Assembly (NCBI RefSeq): GCF_016125515.1
Contig: NZ_WGLO01000002.1
Span: forward strand, 1-64,000
Direction: 5' to 3'
DNA: 64,000 nt
DNA from: Hyphomonas sp.
GTDB taxonomy: Bacteria > Pseudomonadota > Alphaproteobacteria > Caulobacterales > Hyphomonadaceae
This document shows, in pieces, positions 36,757 to 45,843 of this stretch. The stretch's first letter is position 1, and each line of letters begins with the position of its first letter. A model generated the notes under the pieces. The model made no database searches. It worked only from the letters and a program-made list of their open reading frames with translations, and was not told the origin of the DNA. A program made the translations under genes and the position numbers.

Positions 36757-37773
36757 ATGCGGGAACCCACCGTCTCGGCAGGAATTGTCAGCGGTCTTGC
36801 TGCCTATGCGGCCTCGCGCGGGGCGCAACCGGCGAAACTGTATGAAGCCGCCGGCATCGATCCGGACCTGCTGGAGGACGCTGACAACCGGGTGGCGTTC
36901 ACGGCTTACAAGCAGTTGATGCGATCCGCGGCGGCCGCCTGCGCCGACCCCGACTTCGCTCTCCATTTCGCCGAAGCCGTCGATATGTCCGAAGTGTCGA
37001 TTGTCGGATTGATCATGAATGCCTCCGCGACGATGGGGGAAGCCTTCCGCCAGATGCAGCGTTACGGCCGCTTGGCGATCGAACTGGAGGAGACAGGCGG
37101 GACGCCGCGCCACCAGCTTGTGCACAAGTCCGGAGCGCTCTGGATGGTGGACACTCATCCCGAGGCAGACGAATTTCCAGAGCTGTGCGAATCGGCATTT
37201 GCGCGCCTCGTGTGCGGGCCGCGCCGGTTCCTCAACCGGCCCCACATCCTGGAAGTGCATTTCAGGCGCGCCGCTCCCGCAGACCGGCGCGAGTATGACC
37301 GTATCTTCGGTTGCCTCGTAAAGTTCAGCTGCGACTGGAATGCGATGCGGCTCGCGCCGGGAATGGCAGACTGGCCCGTGGCGCTTCAGCCGCACTATGT
37401 TTTCGGCGTTCTGACAGACCGGGCCGATACATTACTGCACGAGATGGAAACGGCGCGGACAACCCGAGGCGAAGTCGAGGCCGCGATCCTCCCGGTCCTG
37501 CACACCGGCGAGGTCAGCGCCCACCGCATCGCCGCGATGCTGGGGGTCAGCCGCCAGACATTGTTCCGGCGATTGAAGTCAGAAGGCACAAGTTTCAAGG
37601 CCGTGCTGGATGCTCTGCGATGCCGGATGGCAACCGACTACCTGCGCGGCCGAAAGGCCTCCGTCAACGAAACCGCCTACCTGGTCGGTTTTTCCGATCC
37701 GCCCGCCTTTTCCCGCGCATACAAGAGATGGACGGGGCAGTCGCCGCGGGATATCCGCAACACACTTCGCTGA
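36757..37773 (+). CDS. AraC-family transcriptional regulator
   Basis: This 338-residue protein has an Arabinose_bd-type N-terminal domain (about 20-200) and a C-terminal AraC DNA-binding domain with VSAHRIAAMLGVSRQTLFRR and KASVNETAYLVGFSDPPAFS (about 245-325), ending RAYKRWTGQSPRDIR. It lies between the divergent membrane protein gene and, 24 bases downstream, a serine hydrolase gene that it may control. The overall plan is that of the other AraC protein at 18-19 kb, but the sequences are only distantly alike. Confidence 0.9.
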   Translation: MREPTVSAGIVSGLAAYAASRGAQPAKLYEAAGIDPDLLEDADNRVAFTAYKQLMRSAAAACADPDFALHFAEAVDMSEVSIVGLIMNASATMGEAFRQMQRYGRLAIELEETGGTPRHQLVHKSGALWMVDTHPEADEFPELCESAFARLVCGPRRFLNRPHILEVHFRRAAPADRREYDRIFGCLVKFSCDWNAMRLAPGMADWPVALQPHYVFGVLTDRADTLLHEMETARTTRGEVEAAILPVLHTGEVSAHRIAAMLGVSRQTLFRRLKSEGTSFKAVLDALRCRMATDYLRGRKASVNETAYLVGFSDPPAFSRAYKRWTGQSPRDIRNTLR

Positions 37774-37797
37774 CTTTATCCGCATAAGGAACGCTTC

Positions 37798-39021
37798 ATG
37801 TCCAATTCGACTTCATGGCTTCGGCGCATCGGGATCGGCCTTTCGGCGCTGGTCGTTTTCCTCGGCATCGGGTGGTGGCTGATCGGGCCGGACTGGCGCG
37901 CGCTGCTGACGAATCCGCCGTCGGGGCGCGACGTGCTGTTCTGGTCCGTGCCGCAGCGGGATGCGGCCTTCCGGATGATCGACCAGCTGCCTATGATCAT
38001 CGAATCGCACCCCATCAAGGCGGGCGGCGACGTGCACCCCCTCCCCGACGGCACACCTCTGGCACTGGGCGAAGACATCGACCTCGACGCCTATTTCAAA
38101 ACCCAGAATGCCGCCTCGCTGGTGATCGTGCAGGACGGCAAGATCCGTCTTGAACGTTATGGCAATGGCTTCTCGAAAGACGGCCGCTGGACGAGTTTCT
38201 CGGTAGCGAAGTCTCTGACGTCCACACTCGTGGGCGCCGCCATGGCGGACGGGTACATCAAGAACCTGGACGACAAGGTGACCGACTATATTCCGGACCT
38301 TGCCGGCTCTCCTTATGACGACGTCACCGTCGCGCAACTGCTGACGATGACTTCGGGTGTCGCCTGGAACGAGGATTATGACGATCCGCAGTCGGACGTT
38401 GCCCAGTTCGACAAGCAGGAGGCCGAACCCGGCAAGAGCGCGATTGTCAGCTACATGCGCAAGCTGGGCCGCGCGCATCCGCCGGGCGAGACGTGGAACT
38501 ATTCGACCGGCGAGACGAACCTGATCGGTGTTCTGGTCAGCGAGGCCACGGGCAAGAACGTGGCCGACTATCTCTCCGAAAAGATCTGGACGCCCTATGG
38601 CATGGAGCAGGAGGCCAGCTGGTTGCTGGGCCAGGACGGGCACGAGATCAGCGGCTGCTGCATCCAGGCCACCACACGGGACTTCGCGCGCTTTGGCCAG
38701 TTCATTCTCGACGGCGGCGTGACACCGGATGGCCCCGTGCTGCCCGCGGACTGGCTGGCGCAGGCCACCGTCAAACAGGCAGACTACGGAACAACCGGCG
38801 AAGGCTATGGCTTCCAGTGGTGGACCTGGGATGACGGCTCCTTCCAGGCCGACGGTATCTTCGGCCAGGGCATCTTCATCGATCCGAACCGCCAGCTTGT
38901 GATCGCCTCGAATGCCAACTGGAAAACCGCGCTCGGCCTGGCCGACAATGAATGGCCCGAACGCGCCAGCTTCTACCGCGCCGTGCAGGCGGCCGTGGAC
39001 CGGGAAGCCGGCACGCCCTGA
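37798..39021 (+). CDS. Beta-lactamase-fold serine hydrolase (NylB/EstB-like)
   Basis: This 407-residue protein has an N-terminal membrane anchor or signal (about 11-30). The catalytic SxxK is FSVAKSLTS (Ser135, Lys138), the Tyr motif is WNYSTGET (Tyr235), and the last motif lies near FFGQGIFID-like IFGQGIFIDPN. The pattern matches class-C-related esterases and 6-aminohexanoate-dimer hydrolase-like enzymes more than true beta-lactamases. The substrate is unknown. It probably acts in the periplasm. It may be regulated by the adjacent AraC. Confidence 0.85.
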   Translation: MSNSTSWLRRIGIGLSALVVFLGIGWWLIGPDWRALLTNPPSGRDVLFWSVPQRDAAFRMIDQLPMIIESHPIKAGGDVHPLPDGTPLALGEDIDLDAYFKTQNAASLVIVQDGKIRLERYGNGFSKDGRWTSFSVAKSLTSTLVGAAMADGYIKNLDDKVTDYIPDLAGSPYDDVTVAQLLTMTSGVAWNEDYDDPQSDVAQFDKQEAEPGKSAIVSYMRKLGRAHPPGETWNYSTGETNLIGVLVSEATGKNVADYLSEKIWTPYGMEQEASWLLGQDGHEISGCCIQATTRDFARFGQFILDGGVTPDGPVLPADWLAQATVKQADYGTTGEGYGFQWWTWDDGSFQADGIFGQGIFIDPNRQLVIASNANWKTALGLADNEWPERASFYRAVQAAVDREAGTP

Positions 39022-39100
39022 TCACCGCGCAGCCGGATGGCGAGGCCTTGCCGTGCGGCGCCAAATGTGTTAGTGAACGCTCACTAAAAGGAAAATTGCC

Positions 39101-40084
39101 ATGAGCATTATCCGGTTGGATCTCGACGCCCTCGTGAGAGCAGGCTGCCTTTCGGCGGAGGAGGCGGCGCGGCTGACGGGCCTCGCCCTGCCTGACCGGC
39201 GCGCCGGTCTGATCGTCAACGTCCTCCTGATCTTCGGCGCGCTGGCGGTCTCCGCCGCGGCAATTGCCCTCGTGCCGAATGCCGGCACGGGCCTGATGCT
39301 TGCCGTCGCCGCGCTGGCGGGCGCGGAAGGTCTGCGCCGCTTCGCACCGGGCGAAGAGTTCAAGGTCCTGTCGGCCGGTCTCGCCCTGATGGGCACGCTG
39401 GGCCTTGCCGGCTGGGTCGCCTGGCAATATGGCGACGCGCCGTCGTCCACCCAGCCCGCCTTGCTGATAACCGCCGTGTTGACGGCGGGCGCCTTCTGGT
39501 TCCGCTCCGCCTTCATGGCGGCGCTGGCTGTGGTCGCGCTCGGCGCTGTGTTCGGCACGGGGTCTGGCTATTGGCACGCGTCGTACGCCCTCTTGGTGGA
39601 AGAACCGGTCCCAACGATCGGCGTCTTCGGCACCCTCGCCGCCGGGCTTTACGCTGCCCGCACGCGGGTGAGCGAGGCCTGGTCGGGACTGGTGACCGTT
39701 GCGGCGCGCACCGCGATGTTCCTCGTCCACTTCGCTTTCTGGGTCGGCTCACTCTGGGGCGACATCATCGGCGATAGCGGTTGGAGCAGCACGCGCTGGG
39801 CCGATTACGAGTCGTATGAAGCCTGGCGCAAGACCGCCCTGATCGTTCCCGAGTGGCCCTTTTCCATCGGCTGGGCCGCACTGGCGGTCGCGCTGGCCAT
39901 GCTGACGCGGCGCGGCGGATTCCTGTCGATCAGCGCGCTCGTCTTCCTCGCCATCCATGGCTACACGCAGTATTTCGAGGTGTTCGGCGCCGAGCCGATG
40001 ACCCTGCTGATCGCGGGGCTGACACTGGTGGCATTGGCGGTCGCGACGCCGCGCCTTCTGAAGATGTGGAAGGGCGCGGCCTAG
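39101..40084 (+). CDS. DUF2157-like multi-pass membrane protein
   Basis: This 327-residue protein has an N-terminal cytosolic segment LDALVRAGCLSAEEAARLTG (typical opening of DUF2157-like proteins) followed by about nine hydrophobic spans. Loops include YGDAPSSTQP and WADYESYEAWRKT. The function is unknown. It ends four bases inside the convergent ion-channel gene's stop region. The short gene-to-gene spacing suggests nothing specific about its role. Confidence 0.65.
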   Translation: MSIIRLDLDALVRAGCLSAEEAARLTGLALPDRRAGLIVNVLLIFGALAVSAAAIALVPNAGTGLMLAVAALAGAEGLRRFAPGEEFKVLSAGLALMGTLGLAGWVAWQYGDAPSSTQPALLITAVLTAGAFWFRSAFMAALAVVALGAVFGTGSGYWHASYALLVEEPVPTIGVFGTLAAGLYAARTRVSEAWSGLVTVAARTAMFLVHFAFWVGSLWGDIIGDSGWSSTRWADYESYEAWRKTALIVPEWPFSIGWAALAVALAMLTRRGGFLSISALVFLAIHGYTQYFEVFGAEPMTLLIAGLTLVALAVATPRLLKMWKGAA

Positions 40085-40533
40085 TCGTCGAGGTTTTCGA
40101 TCTCGGCCTCGAAGGCACGCACACGCGCCGTCAGCGAGATCAGGAACGCGGTCGACCAGCCGATCAGTAGGAAGCCGTTCATGGCCTCGGCCGCCCCCAG
40201 CATGCGCCAGCGGTCGGACAGGATGACATCGCCAAAGCCCACGGTGGTGAACGTCTCGGTCGAGAAATAGAGCGCGGTTTCAAGTTGGCCGAGCTCGCCG
40301 AGCGCCAGATAGGCGAACGCGTAGATCCAGATCTCCAGCGAGTGGAGCGCGAACAGCCCGAACAGGATGGCGAGGATGGCGGCGCCCTGCTTCATGATGG
40401 TGGAATGCCGGCTGGGATGGCCGCCGGTCCGTCGCATCACGGCCGTGAGGCCGACGAGGCCCGCGAAGTGGACCACAAACGTCGTCGCCACCAGCACGGC
40501 AGCCACCAGAAGGTTCAGGAACAACATCAACAT
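40081..40533 (-). CDS. Two-pore-domain-like potassium channel family protein
   Basis: This is 150 residues from the ATG at 40533. The pore motif STETFTTVGFGDVILSD (about 91-107) has the TxGFGD selectivity filter in place of TVGYGD. Three hydrophobic spans surround it (4-30, 50-78, 113-137). It likely forms a tetrameric potassium or nonselective cation channel in the inner membrane. The frame stays open far upstream, but those codons lie opposite the SDR gene and are not real. Confidence 0.85.
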   Translation of the reverse strand: MLMLFLNLLVAAVLVATTFVVHFAGLVGLTAVMRRTGGHPSRHSTIMKQGAAILAILFGLFALHSLEIWIYAFAYLALGELGQLETALYFSTETFTTVGFGDVILSDRWRMLGAAEAMNGFLLIGWSTAFLISLTARVRAFEAEIENLDD

Positions 40534-40653
40534 GGGCTTTACGCCTCCCCGGTTGGTCAGTGTCGCACACGGGCCTTGCGGTTTCGTTGACGGCCCCAGA
40601 AACTGGCGCCACAAGCAGACCCATAAAAGGCCAGAACCCCGCGGAGGACCCCC

Positions 40654-41469
40654 ATGACCCAGCCCAAAGATCTTGAAGGCCGCCGCGCCCTCGTCACCGG
40701 TTCCGCCACGGGTCTCGGCCGGTCCATCGCCTTGCGGCTCGCCGAACGTGGCGCCAGCGTGATCATCAACTGCACCAAGTCGGTCGCGGATGGCGAAGCC
40801 ACGGTGGCGGACTGCCAGAAGGCGGGCGCCCAAGCCCGATTGGTGCAGGCGGACGTGTCGACCGAGGAGGGTTGCGCCAAGCTGGCCGAAGCTGCCGCGC
40901 AAGGCGGCCGCCTCGACATCCTCGTCAACAATGCCGGCATCACCAAACACGCCCGCGACCATGCCGACCTCGATGCTCTGACCCGCGAGGATTTCCTCCA
41001 TACATATGCCGTCAACGTCGCCGGGCCGTTCCTGATGCTGCAGAAGACGAAGGCGTTGCTGGTCGAAGCCCACCGTCAGACCGGCCGGGCCTCGGCCGTG
41101 CTGAATGTGTCGTCCATCGCCGGGGTGACGGGCATCGGCTCGTCCGTGGCCTATGCCGCCACCAAGGGCGCGCTCAACACGATGACGATCAGCCTTGCGC
41201 GCGCGTTGGCGCCGGCGATCCGCGTCAACGCGGTCTGCCCCGGATTCATCGGCACGCGCTGGTTCAAGGACGAGATGAGCGCCGAGCAATATGCCAAGAT
41301 GGAGGCCGGGGTGGCCGCCTCGGTGCCGCTGCACGTCGCCAGCGGCCCGGATGACATCGCCGACTCGGCGGTCTTCTTCCTCACGGACGCCTCGCGCCAC
41401 GTGACCGGCGAGACGCTTCTGGTGGATGCCGGCATGCACCTCGGCTACGCGCCGATGGTTGCTCGCTGA
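40654..41469 (+). CDS. SDR-family oxidoreductase (3-oxoacyl-ACP reductase-like)
   Basis: This is a 271-residue Rossmann protein with NAD(P)-binding ALVTGSATGLGRSI (about 13-26), LDILVNNAGITK, catalytic Ser in VLNVSSIAG, YAATK (Tyr and Lys, about 168-172) and VNAVCPGFIGT. It ends in the usual DASRHVTGETLLVDAG. It is annotated FabG-like by family; it probably reduces a keto-acyl or other ketone. It stands alone between the channel gene and the porin. Confidence 0.93.
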   Translation: MTQPKDLEGRRALVTGSATGLGRSIALRLAERGASVIINCTKSVADGEATVADCQKAGAQARLVQADVSTEEGCAKLAEAAAQGGRLDILVNNAGITKHARDHADLDALTREDFLHTYAVNVAGPFLMLQKTKALLVEAHRQTGRASAVLNVSSIAGVTGIGSSVAYAATKGALNTMTISLARALAPAIRVNAVCPGFIGTRWFKDEMSAEQYAKMEAGVAASVPLHVASGPDDIADSAVFFLTDASRHVTGETLLVDAGMHLGYAPMVAR

Positions 41470-41683
41470 GCCGCTTCCTGTTGCGAATCTGCCACACAAG
41501 TGTGGATTCGCTGCATCGCCCAATGCACAGGCATTAGGCATCTCGCCTGCCCAAAAGCCCGGCGGACGGCGCGGAGTGCGCGCATTTACGTTACGTTTGC
41601 CATCGAAATTTCGGTCACTGCCCGGCAGCGTCTGGCGTGGCGCTCGATCAGGAGCGTGATGACAGAAGCGAGGTTTCCTCCAA

Positions 41684-42358
41684 ATGAAAAATACACTTTC
41701 ACGTGCCAGCCTGCTCGCGATCGCACTGGCAACCGCAGCAGCCGGTACGGCCGCTGCAGAAGGCGAATTCTCCGGCAACGTCGCGATGACCACCGACTAT
41801 GTGTGGCGCGGCATTTCCCAGTCCAACGAAGACTTCGCCCTGCAAGGCGGCTTCGACTACACAAACGGCATGTTCTATGCCGGCACCTGGGCCTCGAACA
41901 TCGACTTTGACGATGGCTCGGACGCCAACATGGAAGTGGACTTCTACGGCGGCCTCGCCAGCGAGTTCGCCAACGGCATCACCTGGGATGTCGGCCTGAT
42001 CTACTACGTTTACCCGGACTCCGAAGATTCGGACTTCGACTTTGTCGAAATCAAGGGTGCCCTCGGCTATGAATTCGAAGGCGGTCTCGCGGTCGGCGGT
42101 GAAGTCTATTACGACCCGGACAACGAAAACATGTACGTCAACGCAACCGCCGGCTTCGCCCTGACCGAGAATTTCGGCGTCGATGCCAGCGTCGGCAACT
42201 ACCAGTTTGACGCCGGTGGCGACTACACCAACTGGTCGCTCGGCGCTTCGACCTCGGCTGCCGGTTTCGGCTTCGACCTGCGCTACTGGGGCACCGACAT
42301 CGACGGCGTGAACGTTGCCGACGACCGCGTCGTGCTGACCGTCTCGCGCAGCATGTAA
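41684..42358 (+). CDS. TorF-family putative outer-membrane porin
   Basis: This 224-residue protein has a Sec signal peptide (cut about residue 26, after AAA) and MTTDYVWRGISQSNEDFALQ (about 36-55), the hallmark of the TorF/Gcw_chp family. It is rich in acidic residues and alternating aromatic strands suited to a beta barrel. Such proteins are common in Hyphomonas and Caulobacter relatives, and their substrate is unknown. A clear intrinsic terminator follows 30 bases after the stop. Confidence 0.9.
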   Translation: MKNTLSRASLLAIALATAAAGTAAAEGEFSGNVAMTTDYVWRGISQSNEDFALQGGFDYTNGMFYAGTWASNIDFDDGSDANMEVDFYGGLASEFANGITWDVGLIYYVYPDSEDSDFDFVEIKGALGYEFEGGLAVGGEVYYDPDNENMYVNATAGFALTENFGVDASVGNYQFDAGGDYTNWSLGASTSAAGFGFDLRYWGTDIDGVNVADDRVVLTVSRSM

Positions 42359-42387
42359 GCCTTCGGGTTTAGCCTTCTCCGGCTCTG

Positions 42388-42437
42388 GAGCCGCATGTGG
42401 GAATATTCCTTTGCCCGCATGCGGCTCTTTGCTTTTG
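42388..42437 (+). terminator. Intrinsic terminator of the porin gene
   Basis: GAGCCGCATG (42388-42397) pairs perfectly with CATGCGGCTC (42418-42427), followed by TTTGCTTTTG. Confidence 0.8.
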
Positions 42438-42508
42438 TTAACCCAGTCTGGCTGGAATTTGCGTGCTGACAGGTTTATAGGCATGGACCTTCCCCGAGGA
42501 GAGGCTCT

Positions 42509-43624
42509 ATGCGCATTGGCGTTCCAACCGAAATCAAAAAGCAGGAATCCCGTGTCGGACTGACACCGGAAAGCGTCGGCGAGCTGGTTCGCGCCGGGCA
42601 CAGCGTGCTGGTCCAATCGAATGCCGGCGTCAATTCCGGCTTCGGCAACGAGGCCTACACCTCGGTTGGCGCGCAGATTGCGCCGGATGCCGACGCCGTG
42701 TTTGCGGGCAGCGAACTGATCGTGAAGGTCAAGGAACCGCAGCCGGAGGAAACCGCGCGGCTCACCAAGGACCACACCCTCTTTACCTATCTCCATCTCG
42801 CGCCCGATCCGGTCCAGGCGAAGGGCCTGATGAAATCGGGCTGCCTGGCCATCGCCTATGAGACGGTGACCGACGACGAAGGCGGCCTGCCGCTGCTGCG
42901 CCCCATGAGCCAGGTGGCCGGGCGCATGTCGATGCAGGTGGCAGCCTGGGCGCTCATGCGCACCAAGCGCGGCCGCGGCATTTTGCTGGGCGGCGTGCCT
43001 GGCGTGGCCCCGTCCAAGGTCGTGATCATCGGCGGCGGCGTCTCGGGCACCCATGCGGCCGAGATCGCCGTGGGCATGCGCGCCGACGTGACCGTGTTCG
43101 ACCGCAACAATGTCCGCCTTGCCCAGCTCGACGAGCAGTTCCGCGGAAGCCTCAAGACGATGTACTCGACGGCGCACGCGCTGGCCGAGGCCATCAAAGA
43201 CGCCGATCTGGTGATCGGCGCCGTGCTGATCCCGGGCGCGGCCGCGCCAAAACTGATCAGCCGTGCGCAGCTGAAAACGATGAAGCCCGGCGCCGTGCTG
43301 GTCGACATCGCCATCGACCAGGGCGGCTGTTTCGAGACAAGCCATGCCACCACACACGAAGACCCGATCTACGACGTGGACGGAATACTGCACTATTGCG
43401 TGGCCAACATGCCGGGCGCCGTGCCGCGTACCTCGACCTATGCGCTGAACAACGCGACCCTGCCCTTCGTGATGCAGATCGCGAACAAGGGCGCACGCGC
43501 TGCGATCAACGCCGATCCGCACCTCGCTAATGGTCTCACCGTCGATGCCGGAAAGATCGCACACGAAGCCGTGGCGAAGGACCTCGGCGAAGAATACGTC
43601 CGACCGTCCTGGCTAGCCGGCTGA
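42509..43624 (+). CDS. ald: Alanine dehydrogenase
   Basis: This 371-residue protein begins MRIGVPTEIKKQESRVGLTP and contains ELIVKVKEPQ and LFTYLHLAPD (Lys and His of the active site), the NAD-binding VVIIGGGVSGTHAAEIAVG (about 172-190) and CHATTHEDPIY-like TSHATTHEDPIYDVDGI. It interconverts L-alanine and pyruvate plus ammonium with NAD. GAGGAGAGG is a good ribosome-binding site. The length is exactly that of the family. Confidence 0.97.
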   Translation: MRIGVPTEIKKQESRVGLTPESVGELVRAGHSVLVQSNAGVNSGFGNEAYTSVGAQIAPDADAVFAGSELIVKVKEPQPEETARLTKDHTLFTYLHLAPDPVQAKGLMKSGCLAIAYETVTDDEGGLPLLRPMSQVAGRMSMQVAAWALMRTKRGRGILLGGVPGVAPSKVVIIGGGVSGTHAAEIAVGMRADVTVFDRNNVRLAQLDEQFRGSLKTMYSTAHALAEAIKDADLVIGAVLIPGAAAPKLISRAQLKTMKPGAVLVDIAIDQGGCFETSHATTHEDPIYDVDGILHYCVANMPGAVPRTSTYALNNATLPFVMQIANKGARAAINADPHLANGLTVDAGKIAHEAVAKDLGEEYVRPSWLAG

Positions 43625-43688
43625 GCCCCTCTCCAATCAACAAGAAAGCTACCCCACACCCGGGCGGATTTTTCCTTTCGACGGCAGG

Positions 43689-44228
43689 TCAGCTTGCCAA
43701 GGCGGCAATCACATCGTCAATCGTGGTGCGCGGCTTGTCGAGCAGGGCAACGATCTGCGCACGCTGCTCGATGGCAAGCCAGAGGCCCAGCACTTCGACA
43801 TCAACCACACGCCACTCACCCTCACGCTCGACCACGCGCCAGCGAACGGTCATGGTATCCCCCTCCTTGGGCGAGACCCGCGTCTCGACGATGGAATCGG
43901 TCGGCGTGCGGTCGACCGAACCGATCACCTGCACCTTGGCGTCTGCGAAGTCCTTCTGGTGTTCCTCATAAGTGCTCGCGAGGAAGGCGTCGAACGCCTG
44001 CGTAAACCGGTCCCGGTCGGCATCGCTGATGCGGTTCGCATACTTGCCGAGCGTGAAGTGGGCCACCGTCGGCACGTCGATGGATTTGCGGAAGGCATCC
44101 TTCCCGGTCACGGGATTGGAAATCTGCGACGCGGCCGCCGCGATCACGCTCTCGGCCTCCTCCCCGGCATGGGCGGCGAAGGCAGTGAGCGACAGAGCAG
44201 CAGAAGCCATGAGGGCGCGAAGAAGCAT
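43689..44228 (-). CDS. MlaC-type periplasmic phospholipid-binding protein
   Basis: This is 179 residues from the ATG at 44228, with a Sec signal peptide ending AHA at about 20. FTLGKYANRISDADRDRFTQ and FLASTYEEH are typical of the MlaC/Tgt2 family, which carries phospholipids between the outer and inner membranes with the Mla ABC transporter. No mlaD, mlaE or mlaF gene lies nearby, so this is a lone member and its partner transporter is elsewhere. Confidence 0.85.
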   Translation of the reverse strand: MLLRALMASAALSLTAFAAHAGEEAESVIAAAASQISNPVTGKDAFRKSIDVPTVAHFTLGKYANRISDADRDRFTQAFDAFLASTYEEHQKDFADAKVQVIGSVDRTPTDSIVETRVSPKEGDTMTVRWRVVEREGEWRVVDVEVLGLWLAIEQRAQIVALLDKPRTTIDDVIAALAS

Positions 44229-44365
44229 CGGGCGGGTCCTTTCATGGGCGAAGCGGGCTTTACGAACCCAAGCGCGCGTCTCATATTTCTTCCCGGCCCT
44301 GATCAATCCCTTGTGGACATCCCTTCCCAGCGTTGCACGTGAAATTTCTGAAACGCGGTGATTGA

Positions 44366-45673
44366 CTACTGGAGTGGCACGACTTTCCCGCGCGCCATCA
44401 CGAAGCTGACCGATTTCAGGATCCTGATATCCTTCAGCGGATCGCCTTTCACCGCAACGAGGTCTGCGCTCTTGCCCGGCTCGAGCGTACCAATCTCCTC
44501 AGTGAGACCCAGCAGGTCCGCCGCATTGATCGTGGCCGCCTTGATGGCTTCGACCGACGGCATGCCGAACTTCACCATCAGCTCGAATTCGTCGGCATTG
44601 CGGCCGTGCTTCGAGACACCGGCATCAGTTCCGAACGCGATCTTTACGCCGCGGGCGTACAGGATCTCGAGGCTCTTGCCAGTGATGTCGATGCGCCATT
44701 CGATCTTGGCACGGACGTCCGGCTCATAGGAGTCCGGATTGTTCTTGAGCCGCTCGATATATCCGTTCACGACCGAGAGCGTCGGCACATAATACGTGTC
44801 GGAGGCCGCAAAGGCTTCGATTGTTTCGGGATCGAGGATGGTGCCATGTTCGATCGAGTCGACGCCGACCTGCAGCGCCAGACGGATGCCATCTGCGCCA
44901 TGCGCGTGCACCGCAACCTTCTTGCCGAACAGACGCGCCGTCTCAACGATGGCGCGCGCCTCGTCTTCAAACATCTGGCGGCCAAGGCCGGCGCCGATAC
45001 GACTGTTGACGCCGCCCGTAGTGGCGAACTTGATCACGTCCGCGCCGCGCGCAACCTGCAGACGCACCGCGCGGCGGCAATCTTCTGCGCCGTTGCACGT
45101 GTTGCCGGCGCCGTTAAAATATTCCCGCAGTTCATCGCGGTAGCCGAGTGAGCCATCCATGTGGCCCGACGTGGTCGAAATGGAATTGCCGGCATCAAGG
45201 ATGCGCGGCCCGGTCACCTGGCCATCGTTCACGGCGTCGCGCAGCGCCAGCACCGCGCCGTCGCCATCACCGAGATTGCGCACTGTGGTGAAGCCCGCGC
45301 GCAGGGTCTTCATGCTATTGTCCCAGGCATTGAATGCCTGCGCGGCGGACGAAAGCGTGACGTCCTCAAGCTGCGAAGCGATGCCGCCGGTGTCCGACGT
45401 AAGGTGAACATGGCTGTCGATGAAGCCCGGCAGGACATAGCTGTCCTTGAGGTCGATGACCTTCGCCTTCTTGTCCTTCGGCGCCTTGTAGCCGGCTTCG
45501 AGAGAAACGATCCGGCCATCGGTCACGATGATCGTGGTCTCGCCGAGCACCGTCTCTCCCGGGACTGCCATGACCTTGCCGGCCTGGATGTACGTTGTCT
45601 CGGCAAGCGCCGGAAGCGCCATCAAGAGGGCTGCCGTCGCAGCGGCCATCGTCTTGCGCGTCGTGTCGATCAT
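44366..45673 (-). CDS. Metal-dependent amidohydrolase, Xaa-Pro dipeptidase-like
   Basis: This is 435 residues from the ATG at 45673, with a signal peptide (cut about residue 24, after ALA). Amidohydrolase metal site: VLPGFIDSHVHLTS (HxH), KFATTGGVNSR (bridging Lys), VAVHAHG, SIEHG and IAFGTDAGVS (Asp). The closing LEPGKSADLVAVKGDPL is the usual family end. Relatives are periplasmic prolidase-like or carboxypeptidase-like enzymes. The substrate is unknown. It is divergent from the pirin gene. Confidence 0.9.
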   Translation of the reverse strand: MIDTTRKTMAAATAALLMALPALAETTYIQAGKVMAVPGETVLGETTIIVTDGRIVSLEAGYKAPKDKKAKVIDLKDSYVLPGFIDSHVHLTSDTGGIASQLEDVTLSSAAQAFNAWDNSMKTLRAGFTTVRNLGDGDGAVLALRDAVNDGQVTGPRILDAGNSISTTSGHMDGSLGYRDELREYFNGAGNTCNGAEDCRRAVRLQVARGADVIKFATTGGVNSRIGAGLGRQMFEDEARAIVETARLFGKKVAVHAHGADGIRLALQVGVDSIEHGTILDPETIEAFAASDTYYVPTLSVVNGYIERLKNNPDSYEPDVRAKIEWRIDITGKSLEILYARGVKIAFGTDAGVSKHGRNADEFELMVKFGMPSVEAIKAATINAADLLGLTEEIGTLEPGKSADLVAVKGDPLKDIRILKSVSFVMARGKVVPLQ

Positions 45674-45843
45674 CCCGTTTCTCCCATTACTGGCGACAAG
45701 CGTTAGCAAGCGATGGACTGCCTGAACAGGCCCGCGGGTCGAACGGCGGACTTGTGCATAAATGTTATCGGCGCGCGCGGCCTGAAAACGCTTCGCCCGC
45801 AGCCCTACATCGCGCTAGGATTTCAGAGGATTGGAGGAAGACC

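Noticed and set aside
40081-41793. 570-codon minus frame ending in the ion channel
   Set aside because: Only the last 150 residues (from 40533) form a channel; the rest is antisense to the SDR gene.
41699-43564. Minus-strand 621-codon frame spanning porin and alanine dehydrogenase
   Set aside because: It covers two real plus-strand genes and the terminator between them; no protein family is seen.
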